From Candidatus Helarchaeota archaeon (lineage in GTDB: Archaea > Asgardarchaeota > Lokiarchaeia > Helarchaeales > HEL-GB-A), in contig JAEOSY010000013.1 in NCBI GenBank assembly GCA_016840125.1, positions 1-37,445 of the forward strand: DNA of 37,445 nt. The letters run 5' to 3'. Below, piece after piece: positions 1-7,727 of this stretch; position 1 is the first letter of the stretch; every line of letters begins with the position of its first letter. The position numbers were made by a program, and so were the translations under genes. The notes beneath the pieces are model-generated. The model did no database searches. It was not told where the DNA came from and saw only the letters and a program-made list of their open reading frames with translations.

Positions 1-78
1 AGAAATTGTGTGAGAAGGTGCGATCCATATGAAAAATGTATTGTCCGTCTCGGATGTGGCGACGGCTGACAACTTCTT

Positions 79-96
79 CACCAGCGAAAGCAGGTG
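79..96. repeat. REP-like short palindrome
   Basis: CACCAGC and GCAGGTG flank a GAAA loop, forming a 7-bp stem with one mismatch. One frame across it reads PAKAGVQ, reminiscent of the PAKAGIQ reading of widespread bacterial palindromic repeats; that comparison is from memory. It lies just 5' of the surviving hydrolase fragment, where the reading frame is broken. No second copy was noticed in the window. Confidence 0.35.
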
Positions 97-118
97 TCCA
101 AGTTTGTCCAGTTTATAG

Positions 119-274
119 CTATCTGTAGAATACATGCAGGAAATCTTTGACCGTCTTGAAAATTCGCGAAATAAGAAGTTAGAGATAATTGAAAATGCCG
201 CTCATTTGATCCTTCATGAACGACCTGATGAATGTTTGAAACGAATAATTCCATGGCTAAAACAAATTTTTTAA
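119..274 (+). pseudogene. C-terminal remnant of an alpha/beta hydrolase
   Basis: The frame open from the TAG at 116-118 to the TAA at 272-274 reads like the last 50 residues of an alpha/beta hydrolase. IENAAHLILHERPDE carries the C-terminal catalytic histidine region, followed by a final helix ending WLKQIF. In-frame stops at 11-13 and 116-118 and the palindrome at 79-96 cut it off from any N-terminal part, and no nucleophile Ser motif is visible upstream. An ATG at 134 could start a 46-residue peptide but has no convincing ribosome-binding site. It is probably a decayed gene end; a gene starting left of the window and broken by an insertion is also possible. Confidence 0.5.
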
Positions 275-450
275 TTGAAATAAACGTCGCCGCAATTAAA
301 ATAATGGCTGCAATAGTGGAATCCCTTCCATATAATGAAATTATTGAATGTTATCTACACCCCGCAGACAATCAAGGGAAAATTGAAACAATTCTTTTAG
401 CCAACTTATTCTAAATCTATTTTTGTTTGAGTTAAAACTCTCGATATGAT

Positions 451-460
451 AATTTAAAAA
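451..460 (+). promoter_or_regulatory. putative TATA box for the 509 gene
   Basis: AATTTAAAAA lies about 50 bases before the ATG at 509. This would place a transcription start near 485 and leave a short leader containing the ribosome-binding site AGGAGGT. GAGTTAAAACTC, an inverted repeat, sits just upstream at 429-440. Confidence 0.35.
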
Positions 461-508
461 GAGAAAAGGATAAGAATTATCTATAATCATTATAGGAGGT
501 AAAATAAA

Positions 509-904
509 ATGAGCGGTGCAAGAACGGCAGGCGGCGTTTTAGCAATTATTGGAGGTGCAGGCTTTCTAGCCGGGGCGTTATTCATACCATTTTCCATTTT
601 CGGTCCCTCTTTTCCACTTCAGTTGATAATAGCTTTAATTATTGGAGCTCTAGCACTAGTAGGTGGAATAATTGGGATGACATCGAGTAAAAACGCGGGT
701 GGAGGGCTCTCACTGGCTGCAGGTATAGCTGCATGTGCCATAGGTGTTATATACTTTATTTTCCACATAACTATATTTGCAATCCATGATTTCGCTTTAT
801 TAGAATCTTTTTTCCCTTTTGACTACTTAGTGTTCGGTCTCACCATTGAAGCGGTTCTGATTCTTATCGGTGGCATACTCCTACTTGCTAGCAGCGATCT
901 CTGA
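509..904 (+). CDS. small four-helix membrane protein, unknown function
   Basis: A 131-residue, very hydrophobic, glycine-rich protein with about four membrane helices, near residues 8-30, 37-57, 66-92 and 107-127. Helix 1 and helix 2 carry small-residue runs (GGVLAIIGGAGFLAG and GALALVGGIIG) that suggest tight helix packing. The start is supported by a strong ribosome-binding site, AGGAGGT, eight bases before the ATG. There is no signal peptide apart from the first helix and no catalytic motif. It appears to be a single-gene unit with its own TATA-like box and a poly-T terminator. I do not recognise the family; a small integral membrane protein is certain, its role is not. Confidence 0.75.
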   Translation: MSGARTAGGVLAIIGGAGFLAGALFIPFSIFGPSFPLQLIIALIIGALALVGGIIGMTSSKNAGGGLSLAAGIAACAIGVIYFIFHITIFAIHDFALLESFFPFDYLVFGLTIEAVLILIGGILLLASSDL

Positions 905-910
905 AATCAT

Positions 911-931
911 GTTTTTTCCCTTTTTTTTTTA
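911..931 (+). terminator. poly-T terminator
   Basis: Two T-tracts, one of ten Ts, directly follow the stop codon at 902-904, as expected for intrinsic archaeal termination. Confidence 0.55.
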
Positions 932-975
932 TTCATCTCCAGAAGCTATATTTCTAATCTGAGAGAAGAACCGCA

Positions 976-998
976 TTTCATAAATATTAATTTAAAAT
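976..998 (+). promoter_or_regulatory. putative TATA region for the lyase gene
   Basis: TAAATATT and TTTAAAAT lie 70-90 bases before the ATG at 1069. Either could be the TATA element; the leader shows no clear Shine-Dalgarno motif. Confidence 0.25.
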
Positions 999-1068
999 TG
1001 TGTATCAGTAATAAGATTGGAAATTAGAATATATTATCACAATAACTAGGCTTATGAATTGAGTTAAG

Positions 1069-3546
1069 ATGAAAAAAACGCACCTTCTCCGAGGCATTCT
1101 TCTACTGTCCGCAATATTTTTTTTAGTCCTCTATCCGCTAATGCCTCTCGACAATTCCGTATCGAATGATCTGTTCTCAATTTTGCGCTCGGAGGATCCA
1201 ACACTACAAGAAATAAGCGAAACTGCAGCCCAGGGGAATATAACTGGCGCAAAACTTCTTTTACACAGCTATTTCGTGAATAGAACCCTTGAGCCCTATT
1301 CAAAGATCTCGAGTAGTAATGTATCACATGAAATGCAGATGGCTGATTTAGTGATCCAACGCATTTTTACCATTATTGGGCGAACCTTTAGCATGTATAA
1401 TTGCTCAGAATCAGGTATTATAACCTTAAATAGCAGATCAATTTATGATACAAACTGGCACAGGAACCCTTATCCATACGATGATGAATGGATCTGGCAG
1501 CTAAGTCGTTGGGGATGGCTGCGAGATGTTGGACGTGCATATCTCGGGAATATCGCACTAGGTAATTTTTCTCTCGCTGAATATTATGCTGAAGCATTGG
1601 TAGACCTCGTAACGGACTTCATCCAGAAAGAGCCAGTTGGAACTGCCTATTCATGGCGGACAATCGATTCCGCCGGTCGAGTTTCAAATGCCATCGCCTC
1701 GGTTGAGGCGATTAAAAACAGTAGCGCCTTTACCCCCGAATTTTGCTACATCTTTTTACGATTCCTGGTAGATCATGGGCGTTATCTTGCGGATTTTCAT
1801 AAAACCCAATTTAACTGGGCGTTTATTGAATCAGGTGCAATGATTGAACTCTGCTCATTTTTACCGGAAATTACCCTAATCGATTCGTGGCAGCAAACTG
1901 CCTGGAGTCAATTCGAAACTGCAGTTGAAAATACATTTTACCCTGATGGGGGTAGTAAAGAGCAAGCCATTAATTATCACCGAGTTTCTACCGGTAGATT
2001 AGCAAGTGCGCTCCGTATCGCTCAACAGTTTAGCCACATTACAGCTCCTACAAATCTGCAAGATATGATTTGGAAGATGTACGTCTATATTTTACACAAT
2101 ACTCTACCGGATTATTATTCCACAACATTTGGTGATAGTGAAGTCGATTGGCATAAAGGGCACCTTGGATCTGCGTCCCAGCTCTGTGATCATCCAGAAT
2201 TAGATTATTTTGATGCGAATGGAGATCCTATTCCCGGTAATGATCCTCCGCGATTAAATGCGGCATTTCCTGACAGCGGTATTTACATCTCTCGGAGCGC
2301 TTGGAATGATTCGGACGCATTGTATTCATTTTTTGATGGCGGACCCTTTGGAGAGTTTTACCATTGTCATTATGACTTCGGTAGCATTCAAATCGCGGCG
2401 TTTGATAGAAGGTTAATTGTAGATCCTGGGCGTAGCTCTTATACAATGGACGAATTGAGCATCTATACCTTAGAGTCTTACAGTCACAACGTCGTCTTAA
2501 TTGACGGTAAGGGTCAGGGCTCTATTAACCCGACTTCCTCCTCCTGGGCAGCGGGGTATTTAGGATCTTGTGTTCGGGCTGCCCACACAGATTATGGGGC
2601 TACGTTAGAACGGGAAGTCACGTTTTCTAATTTCCGAAAAAATAATACTGGCGATATTAACTTAACTATTCCCTCGAGTTCAGACGATACGGGGCGTTAT
2701 TGGATTGTCTCGGACTTTTGGGGTGGGTCTGGTTCTCACGATGTAGCCATGCATTGGCAAATGCCATTATATCAACCAATTTTTATTGATAATAGTTCGA
2801 AGGAGATCAATCAATCCGACTTCGACAATTATATTCGCTGTGTAAAAACGGATTTCGGGTACGGAAACCTTGGGGTTTATGGATTTGGTCCATGGTCCCA
2901 GATTTTAAATATTTCTGGTGGTGACTCCGCTACATACGGTCAACCTTATGGATGGTATAATAATGAACTGGATCAGTTTGTGGAGGGTGTTACACTACGG
3001 TACTTGGGGAGTGTAAATGGTCCGAGTAATTGGTTTACTATACTCTATCCCGCCCAGAACGATCCTAATATATCTGTAATTACCCCTCTCTTTCAGTATG
3101 GGGGGCAGAGTTACATGAGTGGAGGATTAGGTAACGCCCCTGGGAATATTATATACGTTCAGCATGGAAATGGTGCTGAATTGCACATCACTCTCTCCGA
3201 ACCAACGACTGGGGCTAACCAGATTGAGTTAAATCTCACAGGTTATAACATTAGTTTCAAAGGGCGCCAAATCACTATTCACTTCAATTCAACTAACAAT
3301 ATTACGCAAGTTTTTACTCAATATTTAAAAGATTTATCAATTGACGGTGAAACCTTACTCTCTCTTAGTTCTGGGATTTTAAATATACATGAGAATAACA
3401 CGTTAAGTGCTGTAACATGTGGATTAGAGCCCTTGGATTCTATAAATTCAATCAATGTTGGTGCAAAACTATTACCTTCGACCAACTACACGATCGAAAA
3501 TAATGCAATTAGCCTTGGATCAATTATATTAGGAGGTAATTTCTAA
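1069..3546 (+). CDS. exported heparinase II/III-like polysaccharide lyase
   Basis: An 825-residue protein. Residues 8-26 form a hydrophobic signal or anchor, so it acts outside the cell. About 30-360 is an alpha-helical toroid-like domain typical of heparinase II/III and alginate-lyase families (NWAFIESGAMIE near 249-260, YPDGGSKEQAINYH at 291-304). About 395-600 is the beta-sandwich part, with GIYISRSAW, HCHYDFGSIQI at 432-442, RLIVDPG and SHNVVLIDG at 472-480. Conserved His and Tyr in INYH and HCHYD match where the lyase acid/base residues of this family lie. It should cleave uronic-acid polysaccharides by beta-elimination; the substrate cannot be read from sequence. Many N-x-S/T sequons suggest glycosylation. 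The stop overlaps the next start by one base (TAATG), so the two are probably co-translated. Confidence 0.8.
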   Translation: MKKTHLLRGILLLSAIFFLVLYPLMPLDNSVSNDLFSILRSEDPTLQEISETAAQGNITGAKLLLHSYFVNRTLEPYSKISSSNVSHEMQMADLVIQRIFTIIGRTFSMYNCSESGIITLNSRSIYDTNWHRNPYPYDDEWIWQLSRWGWLRDVGRAYLGNIALGNFSLAEYYAEALVDLVTDFIQKEPVGTAYSWRTIDSAGRVSNAIASVEAIKNSSAFTPEFCYIFLRFLVDHGRYLADFHKTQFNWAFIESGAMIELCSFLPEITLIDSWQQTAWSQFETAVENTFYPDGGSKEQAINYHRVSTGRLASALRIAQQFSHITAPTNLQDMIWKMYVYILHNTLPDYYSTTFGDSEVDWHKGHLGSASQLCDHPELDYFDANGDPIPGNDPPRLNAAFPDSGIYISRSAWNDSDALYSFFDGGPFGEFYHCHYDFGSIQIAAFDRRLIVDPGRSSYTMDELSIYTLESYSHNVVLIDGKGQGSINPTSSSWAAGYLGSCVRAAHTDYGATLEREVTFSNFRKNNTGDINLTIPSSSDDTGRYWIVSDFWGGSGSHDVAMHWQMPLYQPIFIDNSSKEINQSDFDNYIRCVKTDFGYGNLGVYGFGPWSQILNISGGDSATYGQPYGWYNNELDQFVEGVTLRYLGSVNGPSNWFTILYPAQNDPNISVITPLFQYGGQSYMSGGLGNAPGNIIYVQHGNGAELHITLSEPTTGANQIELNLTGYNISFKGRQITIHFNSTNNITQVFTQYLKDLSIDGETLLSLSSGILNIHENNTLSAVTCGLEPLDSINSINVGAKLLPSTNYTIENNAISLGSIILGGNF

Positions 3547-4310
3547 TGACCGGCAAATCATATAATAAATACTACCTCCTCATTGACTGGTTATTTCACC
3601 CAAACCGATTCTTTACAAAAATCTCGGAATCCTTCGCCGAACTCTCTGGTCTAAAGAAGACTTTGGTATTCCTCTTGAGTTATTTAGTTCCATTAGTATG
3701 TGGAGTCGAATTATACTGGATTTGGTCCCAGTTTGCGATTTACATTATCTCAGACCGCATTATATCTACAGAGATCGTATTTCTAATTCTCCTCGGAGCT
3801 GTTTTAATTATCAATTTCGCTCTTTTGTTCTATTTTCAATTAGGGTTCAAAAAGGATATTAATAACCAATTAACCGCTAACTCTAGTACTCCAACCGAAA
3901 CAGAAAAACCGAAAAAAACTCGTATGAGAATCTTCAGCCGATTATATATAACACGAAATAATCTCTATTTCCTCCCTATGGCTGTAGTTCTGTTTAGCAT
4001 GGGAATCACGAATATTTCACGGACTTGGAATATTTACAATTTGGGATTATATTTAACAATTACGACGTGGATTCTTCTATTATGGATGGGTTATTTTGCC
4101 TTCACCTCTCTTTTTTCCATGGGTGCTGAATTTCCACAGATTCGAAAGCCACGAATTACCATTAAACGTCTTCTATGGCGAGCTGCATTATCAGTAACTT
4201 TGTACATAGTATTTGTTCTTGCTTTAAGTGTTCCATTGGATCAATGGATTGGTGCTGAAGGAATGCCGCTCTGGTATAAGATAGCCATGTTTTTACTTCA
4301 TGGAAATTAA
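3546..4310 (+). CDS. five-helix membrane protein, possibly Yip1-like
   Basis: A 254-residue protein whose start shares a base with the preceding stop, implying translational coupling with the lyase. An N-terminal amphipathic stretch (LLIDWLFHPNRFFTKI, residues 11-26) precedes about five membrane helices, near 39-62, 75-98, 139-155, 165-190 and 210-231. A charged, T/E/K-rich loop lies at 101-128. The opening DWLFHPNRFF plus five helices resembles the layout of Yip1-domain proteins, but this is a fold-level impression without a diagnostic motif. Being coupled to an exported lyase, it could assist its anchoring or secretion, or uptake of the products; that is inference only. Confidence 0.6.
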   Translation: MTGKSYNKYYLLIDWLFHPNRFFTKISESFAELSGLKKTLVFLLSYLVPLVCGVELYWIWSQFAIYIISDRIISTEIVFLILLGAVLIINFALLFYFQLGFKKDINNQLTANSSTPTETEKPKKTRMRIFSRLYITRNNLYFLPMAVVLFSMGITNISRTWNIYNLGLYLTITTWILLLWMGYFAFTSLFSMGAEFPQIRKPRITIKRLLWRAALSVTLYIVFVLALSVPLDQWIGAEGMPLWYKIAMFLLHGN

Positions 4311-4439
4311 TTTAAAATTCCCTTTTTTCAATTTGAATACTACATAAAAAACATAAAACTCAACTTTTAACCTCCGCATTAAGTCAAATTTACTTAGAAG
4401 AATTTCCCCCCACAAAGAGGAAATAGATAGGTCGCAAAT

Positions 4440-5027
4440 TTGAACATGGAGCAGCTGATTGCATTCATAGTTTTAAGTGGAATTTCATTAGCGGGCATGA
4501 TTTACCTAGTCATCGAGCAATCTGATGTTCTCGATCTGCCATTGATACCCGTCTTTGCTACGACATGTATATTTGGCGTTATCAGTTCAATTATGACTCT
4601 CCTTGAGATCGAATTAATGATTATTCTACTGGTTGCTACACTTATTTGCCTCGGCCTTTTTTTCGCCATTTATTACACCTATAAAGCTATGATTACAGAA
4701 CCTCATGAGCTCTCTACCTATATCAACAAAAAGGCAATTGTTCAAATCGCAATCGGTCGGAACTCTACTGGTCGAATAAAAATTCTTAGCGCTGAAAATC
4801 CATTGGAATTTCCAGCTAAAGCAGACCTCGCAGTCTCTAAAAATAGCGAGGTTTTTATTGAAAGATTCCTTGGAGCAGTGGCGTATGTGATTCCACTCCC
4901 TTCAAGGGATGAGACAACACATAATGACTTATTCCAATGTGAGAAGTGTAAGGCTACAATTGATTCTACAATTGAATTCTGTCCATATTGTGGGGCGCGA
5001 ATCGAGAGTGTATATATTAATGAATAA
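4440..5027 (+). CDS. NfeD-like membrane protein with C-terminal zinc ribbon
   Basis: A 195-residue protein. Helices lie near residues 7-27, 33-52 and 58-83. A small beta-rich domain follows at 95-152 (INKKAIVQIAIGRNSTGRIK ... VFIERFLGAVAYVIPLP), matching the OB-fold of NfeD proteins, which partner stomatin/flotillin proteins. A four-cysteine zinc ribbon follows (C167, C170, C181, C184; CEKC and CPYC), which is not part of standard NfeD. The next gene, 20 bases on, is a flotillin, the classic NfeD neighbour. The start is TTG at 4440 with AGGT seven bases before it; ATG at 4446 is an alternative. NfeD-SPFH pairs organise membrane microdomains; the zinc ribbon suggests an extra cytosolic binding surface. 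Confidence 0.7.
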   Translation: MNMEQLIAFIVLSGISLAGMIYLVIEQSDVLDLPLIPVFATTCIFGVISSIMTLLEIELMIILLVATLICLGLFFAIYYTYKAMITEPHELSTYINKKAIVQIAIGRNSTGRIKILSAENPLEFPAKADLAVSKNSEVFIERFLGAVAYVIPLPSRDETTHNDLFQCEKCKATIDSTIEFCPYCGARIESVYINE

Positions 5028-5047
5028 AAAATTTAGGGAGGTTTTGA

Positions 5048-6268
5048 ATGTCTTTTAATCCAGCAGGTCTGATAGTAGCATTAGTCATAATCGGCATAGT
5101 TGCAGTGATTCTTCTGGGAGTATTTCTATCAAGAATTGTAGTAGTCCCCCCCTCCGAATTTCATGTGGTCGTGTCAAAAGATAAGAGAAACGTCTATGAT
5201 GGAAAGGGAAGGTATTATTATTTTCCAATGTTCAATCGTCGGATTATCATTCCCAAACGTGTGCTAGACATAGAAGTAAGCCAAATCAGGCTTCACGATA
5301 AACACAATCTGCCTTTCATCTTAGAAATTTCATGCAAAATTCAAGTAAAGGATCCAGGCAAAGCAGCAGAATCATTGGGTTTGATTGATGAACATCACCT
5401 TCATACTCTAGTCGAAGATACCGTAATGTCCGCTTCACGAAGTATCTGTATGATGATGGAGATCTTAACCATAATGCGGGAGCGAGAGGAAGTAGAAGAG
5501 GCGATTTACAAAATGATTGTCGACAGTATGATGAAATTGGGTCTAGAGCCCGTGATCTTCGATATAAAGAACATTTCAGATGCCGAAGGAAGCACTGTAA
5601 TAAAAGATTTTGAGCGCGTCAAATCTGCAGAATTGCGAAAAGATGCGCGGATTGCAGAAAGTCTTCATCTCAGTGAAGCTGAAATTATGGAGAGCGACAG
5701 ACATAAAATGGCCCAAGTTAAACGTGAAGGGGATTTGATGGAGGAGGAACAAGCTAAGATTCAGAGACAAATGATCACCACCGCAAAAACGAAAGAATTA
5801 GTTACCAAGCAAATGGAGATTAAACGGGAAGAAATTACCAAAACTGCCGAAATTGAAAAACAAAAACTCATGCTTCAAGCAGAAGCAGAGGCCGAATCTA
5901 TTCGTGTAAAGGCGCAAGCAGAGGCAGAAGCCATCGAAATGCGCGCACATGCCGAAGCCGCTGGTATTCGTGAAAAAGCAAAAGCTTTAGAAGAATATCA
6001 ACAAGCAGGTGAAAAAGGAACAAAAATTAAATCACTTGAAATCCTGGCGGATGCAATGGTGAAAAGTTCCGAAAATATGGCGTTTGCATTGAAATCAAAC
6101 AGCAAGATTGTCATGCTCGGTGGAGGAGGAAATGGTAATGGCAATCCTGGAAATGCTCTTTTTAACTTGATACCAATGTTTTCCCTTCTAACCGAGAACG
6201 GCTTGCTTTCACTTGTGCCTGATGAGCTCAAACCGGTCAAAAAAGCAGCAACTTTATTGAGCGAATAA
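5048..6268 (+). CDS. flotillin-like SPFH/band 7 membrane scaffold protein
   Basis: A 406-residue protein with one N-terminal membrane helix (8-30), an SPFH/band 7 domain (about 31-185, starting VVVPPSEFHVVVSKDKRNVYDG), and a long coiled coil (about 190-345). The coil is rich in Glu-Ala repeats (AEAESIRVKAQAEAEAIEMR), the hallmark of flotillins. It ends in a glycine-rich stretch (GGGGNGNGNPGN) and a hydrophobic tail. AGGGAGG five bases before the ATG gives a firm start. Flotillins oligomerise on the inner membrane face and mark membrane domains. Together with the upstream NfeD-like gene it forms a conserved two-gene unit. The family call is firm; the cellular role in this organism is not known. 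Confidence 0.9.
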   Translation: MSFNPAGLIVALVIIGIVAVILLGVFLSRIVVVPPSEFHVVVSKDKRNVYDGKGRYYYFPMFNRRIIIPKRVLDIEVSQIRLHDKHNLPFILEISCKIQVKDPGKAAESLGLIDEHHLHTLVEDTVMSASRSICMMMEILTIMREREEVEEAIYKMIVDSMMKLGLEPVIFDIKNISDAEGSTVIKDFERVKSAELRKDARIAESLHLSEAEIMESDRHKMAQVKREGDLMEEEQAKIQRQMITTAKTKELVTKQMEIKREEITKTAEIEKQKLMLQAEAEAESIRVKAQAEAEAIEMRAHAEAAGIREKAKALEEYQQAGEKGTKIKSLEILADAMVKSSENMAFALKSNSKIVMLGGGGNGNGNPGNALFNLIPMFSLLTENGLLSLVPDELKPVKKAATLLSE

Positions 6269-6271
6269 ATA

Positions 6272-6310
6272 AATTTTTCAATTTCTATTTTTCTTTTTTA
6301 TTTTAAATTA
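6272..6310. terminator. T-rich terminator between convergent genes
   Basis: Runs of T on the plus strand follow the flotillin stop at 6268 and abut the end of the minus-strand methyltransferase at 6318. This short spacer is likely the termination zone of the flotillin transcript. Confidence 0.4.
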
Positions 6311-6317
6311 CAGAATC

Positions 6318-7442
6318 TTATTGACGATAGTATCCATATTTATATGCGGCATCAATGATTGCTTTCACATTTTCAATGGGTGCATCAAAAGCCACTTCAC
6401 AACCACTACTTAAAATAAAGCCACCACCTTCTCCAACAGTTTCTATTAGTTTCTTACTTTCTTTTTCGATTTCTTTCGAGGTTCCTAACCGTTGCAAGGT
6501 AGAATTAACGTTCCCCATGATTGAAAAGTTGGAACCACAAATTTCTTTCGCTTTTTGAATATCCGTGTTCTCTAGTTGAAGTGTGATTCCTTTTTTATGA
6601 GGTAGAAATTCATTAAACAATTCGAGCATGGGTGTCCAATCCGTATCGAAATGCAAATTGACTTGAAATCCATCACGCACAAGGTAGTCAACCATGATTT
6701 TTAAACTCGGGAAGAAGTATTCAGCACTCATTGTAGGTGAAATAAAGGTCGCTGATCCACGGACGCCCCCAATAAAAATGCGTTTATGGCCTTTTGCTTG
6801 GGAATACATAAATTCAGCCGTTGCAGCAAGACCTGGGGCCATAAATTCTGCAGTTTCCATAATTTTATCTGGTTGCTTGCGCATATCTATGAAAAATTTA
6901 CTCATGCCCCGAAGATGTGAAAGTAAATCAAACGGACTTATGGTTGTGGCAGAAATAAACGTATGAACCTGCCGTTCTCGTATCCAGTACTTGAGTTCTT
7001 TTTTCATTTTCGATTGCATGGAAAAAATATTTTGTAAACTGTAATCGCTTGGGCGTTTCAACCAAGGCATAACCCCCTCATTGATGATTTTATCATAATC
7101 CTCACGGTCCATTAAGGGATATTCCCGCATTTGTGGAGGTAGATTTTCGAGAAATTTCCAATCAAAGAAGAGACGTGAATGACTGTTGATAAATGGGGAG
7201 TTATAAAGTAATCCAACACCACCTGGAATGAAGGTAATAATATCTAATCCTTCATAAATTTCGAACACTTTTCGCGCCGCTTGTTGAGATACTTCAAAGT
7301 TAAATAGGAAGTCCCTTACGGGAACATCTGCTACTCTCGCTGCATGGGCTGCAATTAGAGGTGCGACAGGTACGCGATCCGCCTCTTTCAAATCAAGGGC
7401 GGTCTCAACACGTTCTATAGAATTCATTGTATCCTTATTCAT
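6318..7442 (-). CDS. URO-D-type corrinoid methyltransferase
   Basis: 374 residues from ATG 7442, which has AGGTGA eight bases upstream; GTG at 7454 is an alternative adding four residues. It belongs to the uroporphyrinogen-decarboxylase fold superfamily used by MtaA/CmuA-like methyltransferases: N-terminal RVPVAPLIAAHAAR, middle ISATTISPFDLL, and C-terminal VNLHFDTDW, IMGNVNSTL and GGGFILSSGCEV. Possible metal or substrate ligands are H264 and D266 (HFD) and C348 (SSGCE). True heme-pathway UroD is unlikely because no heme genes are nearby and the HFD/GC pattern is that of the methyltransferase branch. It probably moves methyl groups to or from a corrinoid protein encoded elsewhere. It overlaps a 51-residue upstream gene by eight bases. 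Substrate unknown. Confidence 0.75.
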   Translation of the reverse strand: MNKDTMNSIERVETALDLKEADRVPVAPLIAAHAARVADVPVRDFLFNFEVSQQAARKVFEIYEGLDIITFIPGGVGLLYNSPFINSHSRLFFDWKFLENLPPQMREYPLMDREDYDKIINEGVMPWLKRPSDYSLQNIFSMQSKMKKELKYWIRERQVHTFISATTISPFDLLSHLRGMSKFFIDMRKQPDKIMETAEFMAPGLAATAEFMYSQAKGHKRIFIGGVRGSATFISPTMSAEYFFPSLKIMVDYLVRDGFQVNLHFDTDWTPMLELFNEFLPHKKGITLQLENTDIQKAKEICGSNFSIMGNVNSTLQRLGTSKEIEKESKKLIETVGEGGGFILSSGCEVAFDAPIENVKAIIDAAYKYGYYRQ

Positions 7443-7590
7443 CACTTTTTTCACCTGTTAGCCGCGAATCGATAACTGGAGCCTCTTGAATCGACTTCAT
7501 AAATTTCTCCATTGAAAAAGTGGGTTCATCTTTCCCATAAAACAACTTTCCAATATCTTGCATCATTTTTTCTTTATCCATCTTCACCAT
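7435..7590 (-). CDS. small 51-residue protein coupled to the methyltransferase
   Basis: The frame begins ATG GTG AAG ATG and encodes a charged, Met-rich peptide (MVKMDKEKMMQDIGKLFYGK ... LTGEKSDE). It ends at TAA 7435-7437, overlapping the methyltransferase start. The overlap and the fit of the peptide right up to the next gene argue that it is translated. It has no cysteines and no membrane segment. It might be an accessory or regulatory leader protein; alternatively it is the N-terminal remnant of a split gene. I do not recognise the family. Confidence 0.45.
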   Translation of the reverse strand: MVKMDKEKMMQDIGKLFYGKDEPTFSMEKFMKSIQEAPVIDSRLTGEKSDE

Positions 7591-7727
7591 TCTAATTACC
7601 AACTTCTAATGAATTTCTCATTTTCTTAAAAATTTCGCTTAAATTTGTTTCAAAACTTTAAAATAAGACCTATCTATGATTCTTAACCCTAGAACGATAA
7701 TTGTTTCCTCGACTCTGAGGTTGAAAT

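Noticed and set aside
232..414. 60-codon frame on the plus strand
   Set aside because: It overlaps the better-supported hydrolase remnant in another frame, has no ribosome-binding site, and looks like translated AT-rich non-coding DNA.
6318..7442. Heme-pathway uroporphyrinogen decarboxylase
   Set aside because: There is no heme gene context, and the motifs match the methyltransferase branch of the superfamily.
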